A stretch of DNA of 64,000 bases from Homalodisca vitripennis (lineage: Eukaryota; Arthropoda; Insecta; Hemiptera; Cicadellidae): contig NW_025778013.1 in the NCBI RefSeq assembly GCF_021130785.1, forward strand, positions 1-64,000, written 5' to 3'. Each line of letters opens with the position of its first letter. Position 1 is the first letter of the stretch. The notes beneath the pieces are model-generated. The model saw only the letters and a program-made list of their open reading frames with translations, had not been told where the DNA came from and ran no database searches. This document shows positions 59,011 to 64,000 of this stretch, piece after piece. Both the position numbers and the translations under genes were made by a program.

Positions 59011-60045
59011 TGTGTATTTTAAAGACTATTACATGAACATTCCAATTTTCATACTATAAAAAATCTACTGTCTTTCTATTTCTTTAATTAATGGATTGGC
59101 AATTTACTCAGCTGGAAATCGGTTGTAACATCGTTACTTTTTCCGCCCTGTAAAAAATAACATAGTGCAATAAGTCAATCAATAATTATATAATGTCAGT
59201 AATTCACAAACGGGTTTTTGTTACTTTACATGCAGGAACTTATTGATTATTTTAGTTTAAGTATTTAAGAGTTATGGTACCAGTAAGCATTATTAAGTAA
59301 AAAAAGTGTAACAACTAGGCTTATGGCTTAAAAAGAATCTTATAAAAGCTGCGAAAAAGATCTAAACTGTTTGTTGGAAGCTAAAAAAGCTTAAAACCTG
59401 AATAAATAAAATTTAGGAACCTAAGGACGCTCATATGAAAATGATTAGAGGTCATATTTGAAAAAGTAACCATTTTCTCTCTTGGAACGCAATAAACTGT
59501 TAGGAAACTGATTTTTCAGATGCAGTACACCTGATGCTGTTCTGGCGTTTTCTTAATTTTTAGTACATTTTTGTTTTTATTTGATTACAATTTTTTTTTT
59601 TTTTTAAGGTGGATCTAACACTTTTTTGACATTTCATAACATGACTTTCTTGTATACTGCTAAAGATAATTTAAAATGTTTACCATGGAAGCCAAACTAA
59701 AGTTTAAAAAAATTGTTTCTTAAATCTAAAATAATTTTAAAATTCCAAATATATTAATAAATTTTAAATACTACTGTACTATACTAGGAAAGAACTGAGT
59801 TCCAAACTAAAACGGGTATGATTGAATTCACCTCATCTAATGTTTTGGAAAATTGTCACTAAGCAAACATAACAACAATGGGATTTATAGTCTCCTTACT
59901 TTACACGTGAGTGTTAAAAACTACAGATTATAGCTCAGTATTAGAACATAATCTGAAAGTAAAGATCTGTTCAACTAATTATAAAACTTTGACGAAAAAG
60001 CGTATAAATACTTCAAGTTGAAGTTTTTGAGTCACGTGATTTGTA
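59010..60045. other. AT-rich DNA with a long T-run, no gene
   Basis: Nothing is supported except a T homopolymer of about 19 bases near 59,590. Confidence 0.4.
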
Positions 60046-60049
60046 GCTG

Positions 60050-61744
60050 TCGGGGACCTTTGCCCTCGTCAGTAAGGCTTCAGAAAGGGACGATCAACAA
60101 TCGACGCGATTACGGAAGTACAGAAAGCAGTTGAGAGAGAGCCGAGAACCACAACCATTTCTCCCGCCGAGTAGTGCTTCTTGTTACGCTTGATGTCAAG
60201 AATGCCTTCAACTCGGCGAGATGGGTCGATATGTTGGATGCACTTCGTGACACCTTACGCATTCCAACGTATCTGTTGCGGCTCATCGAGGACTACCTCC
60301 GTTCTAGGCGTCTGATATACGACACTCGAGACAGAGCGCGGACGGTGGAAGTCACCTCTGGTGCCGCGCAGGGTTCAATACTCGGCCCGGATCTCTGGAA
60401 TATCGCTTATGACAGCCTCCTGAGATCCGAGATGCCAGAGGAAACCGTCTTAGTTGGGTACGCCGATGTCGTTGCGGCTCTCACCGCCGCACGCAACGTT
60501 GAGCTGGCCCAGCTAAAGTTGAACCAGGTCATGCGAGTAGTTAACGCCTGGATGTCCGATCACGGTCTTTCGCTTGCTCTGAGCAAGACGGAGATCGTGA
60601 TTCTCACAAAGATGATAACTGACACCGTCGTCCCGCTGCGAGTGGGAAGGGAAGTGGTCCAGTCAACGCGTGCCACCAAGTACCTCGGAGTCATGGTGGA
60701 CAACAAGTTAAGCTGGAGAGACCAGATCTTCCGTTCGGCGGACAAGGCTGCTAAGGTGTTCTCTTATCCTAGTAAGCTGATGGCCAATGTCGAGGGTCCT
60801 CGGTCCAGCAAAAGACGGTTATTGATGTACGCAGTTCAGTCCGTGCTCCTTTATGGGACAGAGGTGTGGGCAGACGCTCTTACCAAGGAATGTTTATAGG
60901 TTGCGACTCGCCCGGGTTCACCGTCAAGCTGCGCTCCGGGTGTGTTCCGCCTATCGGAAAGTATCCGAGCCTGCCGTCCTGGTGGTTGCCGGAGTCATCC
61001 CTGTCAAGCTCTTGGCAGGGGAGAGGAAGGCGATTTATCAGAGATAAGGCGAGATCGGCAAGGACGCAGCAAGATCCGAAGAGCGTGCCCGAACCTTCCA
61101 GCAGTGGCAACACAGCGGGGAGCACGAAACCCGAGGACGATGGACTGCGCGACTCATCGAGCAGGTTCAACCATGGGTCGAAAGGCGGCATGGCGAGGTG
61201 GACTACTACCTCACGTAGTTCCTGACAGGTCACGTTTATTTCAAGTCGTACCTGAACCGGATGGGCAAGACAGGTTCACCGGATTGCATCTACTGCCCAG
61301 GCGTTCCCGACGACGCGGAACACACCTTCTTCCGCTGTCCGCGTTGGGAAATGCCCCGCCTGGAGACCACAAGAAAGCTCGGGGTTTTTTTCAGTGGATA
61401 CGGTCTGCGAAAAGATATTGGAGGATGAGGGGAACTGGAATTGTTTGTCACCGTTCGTCCGGGTCATCCTCCTGGAAATGAAACCCGATCTGGACCGCGA
61501 AGTGGCCCAGATCCCTTGACCGAGCGGCTGAATAAGGAGCGAGCCCCACTTAGCCCCACTTGGCTTAAGCCAAATTTAGGCCTAGCCTGAAGTAATGTGA
61601 TAAACAATCCCAGGTTAAAATCCTAAAGATAGAGGAGGTTTTTTAGTGGATAAACCCGTTTTTAGGGGAGTCCCACTCTACAGTCTGGTCACCTGCGTGC
61701 GTAATTGCATTTTTCCTGCCTCTCCCTAAAAAAAAACAAAAAAA
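60050..61744 (+). mobile_element. R1-type LINE, 5'-truncated
   Basis: The element starts abruptly inside the reverse-transcriptase region and runs through a complete 3' end with a UTR of about 210 bases (GTTTTTTAGTGGATAAACCC, GGGGAGTCCCACTC) and an A-rich tail (61,728-61,744). It is strikingly less AT-rich than the surrounding DNA. 5' truncation is the usual outcome of target-primed reverse transcription. Confidence 0.85.
60061..61519 (+). pseudogene. R1-type LINE reverse transcriptase, C-terminal pseudogene
   Basis: It begins CPRQ, then a stop in place of the usual Tyr, then GFRKGRSTIDAITEVQKAVE. After a shift near 60,165 a frame of 241 codons follows with VTLDVKNAFNSARW, AAQGSILGPDLWNIAYD and GYADVVAAL. 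The usual YADD is YADV, so the second active-site Asp is replaced by Val. TKYLGVMVDNKLSW follows. After a stop at 60,899 the frame resumes (RVHRQAALRVCSAYRKVSEP, then GVIPVKLLAGERKAIY). Later come the RWTARLIEQVQPWVERRHGE region and a C-terminal zinc-finger pattern (CIYCPGVPDDAEHTFFRC), ending VAQIP at 61,519. It is clearly inactive. Confidence 0.85.
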
Positions 61745-63700
61745 GTACTAATAACTTAGGTATTCTTACTTAAGTCCTTTATGGTACTACTTACTGTATT
61801 TTACATTGATAGAATATTCAGGATTGTTAAGTGCAAGGCACCATGGATTGACTTCTGCTGAGGTGATAAAAGTAAATTTTGTCTCATTTTAACTGACAAA
61901 GGGCTAAGGTACACCTAATCTGGATAAAAAGGGCTTAAAGGTGACTAACGAACTACCACTAGGAGAGCTTTGGCAAGAAGAGGATCGCTCTGCTGTCACC
62001 CATCGAAGTAGGCGTCACAATCGACGGCCTTGTCTCTGTTATCTTGCGATAACCATCGTAACCGCTACACTGTACTATTAGCAAAAGAAACTATTCCTTG
62101 GTACAAACACAATGATAGACATTATATCATGTATACCGATTTATAAAAAACTGAGACGTTGTCCGATTATCCGTCAAAACTATCAGGGAAGTGCTTATCA
62201 ACATGCTTAGGTATGCAAGAACTTTAACAATAGAATTAACTTCCTATCAAAATTAACGCACTTACGGACAGACAGACAAATAAACACAGGGCTTTACAAA
62301 GGATCTGGCAGGTCCTATTAAATACAATATACTAAACTTTATATATCATTTAAATAATGAATAGTGATTTGAATATTATATGAATAATGATATCGGCCAA
62401 TATTTAGTACTATTCCTCGTTAAATGCAAAGTATTTGTTTGTAGATACATTATATATGTCATCAGTTCGAATACAATATTGCAATCGTAAATTGTTTATC
62501 TTAAAACAAAATTTATATACTGCTAACTTTTCCTGTTTACTCATGTTTTACAATAGGAACTATTCGGTAAATAATTAATACTGCCATTAAACTTTGGGTT
62601 AGTATTTTAACCGGAGTGGCCATGTGGTGTCAACCTGTCCCACAATCAATAATGGTATAATTAATGTGATCATAATCAATATGACGGACGCGCAATACAT
62701 CATTGGGGTCTGTGTAAAACAAACCATGTCGCCACTGTTTTCAGGGGTTTGTACATAATTTTATAAGATTGTCAGAATTATATACTGGATTAACAGTAGA
62801 AAAATATCGTAGAAAATCATCAATCGCAACATGAAACACAACAAAATCTATAATTAGTTGCAAACCGAAATCACTGTACATTCAATTTTGGATACAGCAA
62901 AATATCGCGGCTACACCACTTTAACCACTAATTAACCATTGAAACTGCAATAACGGTAATGAGGCAACATTTATCTTTTATTTCTGCGTGGACACGTAAA
63001 GAAATACGATTTATATTAAATAACAGTTTTATTTAAATAACTGCGATAAAGAATACGTACTTTGGGACTTTTCAAACATATTGCTGCTTTGATAACCGAT
63101 AACTTATAAACAAGTAATCCGATTAAGGGCAAGTTAGTGTTAAATGTATACAGATAACAGTGCATTTTTTATGTAGTCATACAGTTATGTGAAACAATTG
63201 TTATTAAACTACAATCTTTATTTTATTCGTGACAAAGAGATTGATATATTTGGCATTAGTAAAATTTTTTTATCCTATAGTTCAGCAAAAAACTCGATTC
63301 AAAAAGTTTAAGTTCTTATGCAGATTGAACTGATTAAGGTTTGTTATTATATAGAGGCCGGTGCCTACTCGTTTACACACACAAGCCGCCATACTGCTCA
63401 GGGCGCTTCGAAAAAAATGAGATTTTTTATTAGCTGGGACTCCCACACTTCTGCCTAATCAATCTACAATACTTAATGTATTCACATCCTTTCCCTAAAA
63501 ATCAATAATATACAAACACTAATAATATAGACCTTATTTACAACAAAATTTAAATAAAACACCTATAACTTAAACAAACAAACGAAGTATTTTTTCTGTA
63601 GTGAGTATTACAAACTTAGTAAGTAAGCTAATTAGGTTACTTGTATTTCCTGTTGTGCCACCATCCTATTTCTACCGCGCTGATTGTTCTCAGTGGTTGA
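61745..63700. other. AT-rich DNA, no gene
   Basis: No coding frame or array unit. A GACAGACAGACA tract is at about 62,267 and a less AT-rich patch at 63,355-63,410. Neither is identifiable. Confidence 0.4.
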
Positions 63701-64000
63701 TATACTTAGATAAATGACTTGAAGGGCTGGAGAGATATTTTCTGTCTGTCCGTTTGTACGACCACAAGATATATCGATAAAGACCCAAAAAATAGACTGG
63801 ATATTGAACATAAAGCTAGATTTCTACATAAGGAAAAATTAAGTTCCAAAATAGTACATGTCACTGCATGGGATTTGGCTGAGCGTTAGTGAATATTTTT
63901 GCATTGGTCTTATTGGAACCGTGACATTAACGGTTAAGTAGCGTAATAGATAAATTTGTAAACAAACTCAATTCAACCATAAATGATTAAAGCGTTTTAG
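63700..64000 (+). repeat. Dispersed repeat fragment
   Basis: CTGTCTGTCCGTTTGTACGA, GATTTCTACATAAGG and GGGATTTGGCTGAGCG. The last two parts match 4,070-4,180 in order. The family is unknown and is cut by the window end. Confidence 0.5.

Overview
The window is AT-rich eukaryotic DNA with no recognisable intact host gene. The recognisable coding sequence is decayed transposon sequence: a Mutator-like (MULE) transposase, a mariner transposase fragment, a CR1/Jockey-type LINE, an R1-type LINE and a weaker LINE remnant. There are also tRNA-Leu-related SINEs and three non-autonomous inverted-repeat elements. These families, the base composition and the lack of operon-like gene packing point to an arthropod, most likely an insect. 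I cannot name the species. Most long open frames in the window are chance frames.

The most distinctive feature is an old array of diverged repeat units running from base 1 to about 59,000. Each full unit carries short conserved non-coding boxes in a fixed order: (a) a GTATGTG...TAGTCGTGACGTCAGCAA stretch; (b) ATCCATGGAAACAACAAAG; (c) about 100 bases with ACCAGGACCAGGACTTACA followed by GATGAGTTACTT; (e) a short hairpin of the type CTCTCTGTACC...GTACAGGGAG; (h) a CCAGAGCTCTCTTCCACAGT box followed by ACAAGAGA; and sometimes (i) a GCTGAACTTCTAAAT box. I count 15 hairpins, all on the + strand. Stem positions change in compensating C-G/T-A pairs between copies. Three unit types (A, B, C) can be told apart, plus several partial units.

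Layout: 1-320 partial unit; 1,566-3,780 MULE; 4,000-10,900 old repeat units and unassigned DNA; 11,490-14,520 segmental duplication copy 1; 16,780-19,300 conserved boxes; 19,745-20,270 MITE; 20,940-29,100 units C, B, C with a LINE remnant and a 1.04 kb inverted-repeat transposon; 29,185-29,490 mariner fragment; 29,505-36,890 segmental duplication copy 2, enlarged by a 3.1 kb LINE inside a SINE and by an unidentified 1.3 kb insertion; 37,550-47,690 and 47,656-55,965 two higher-order repeats (SINE, unit A, box j, unit B), the first carrying a 2 kb near-identical tandem duplication; 57,180-59,010 unit C plus a box-6 copy; 60,050-61,744 R1-type LINE; the rest unassigned.

The array looks like a locus grown by repeated segmental duplication and used as a landing pad for transposons. 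The paralogous copies preserve empty sites for several insertions. Whether the conserved boxes are transcribed or functional cannot be decided from the sequence alone.
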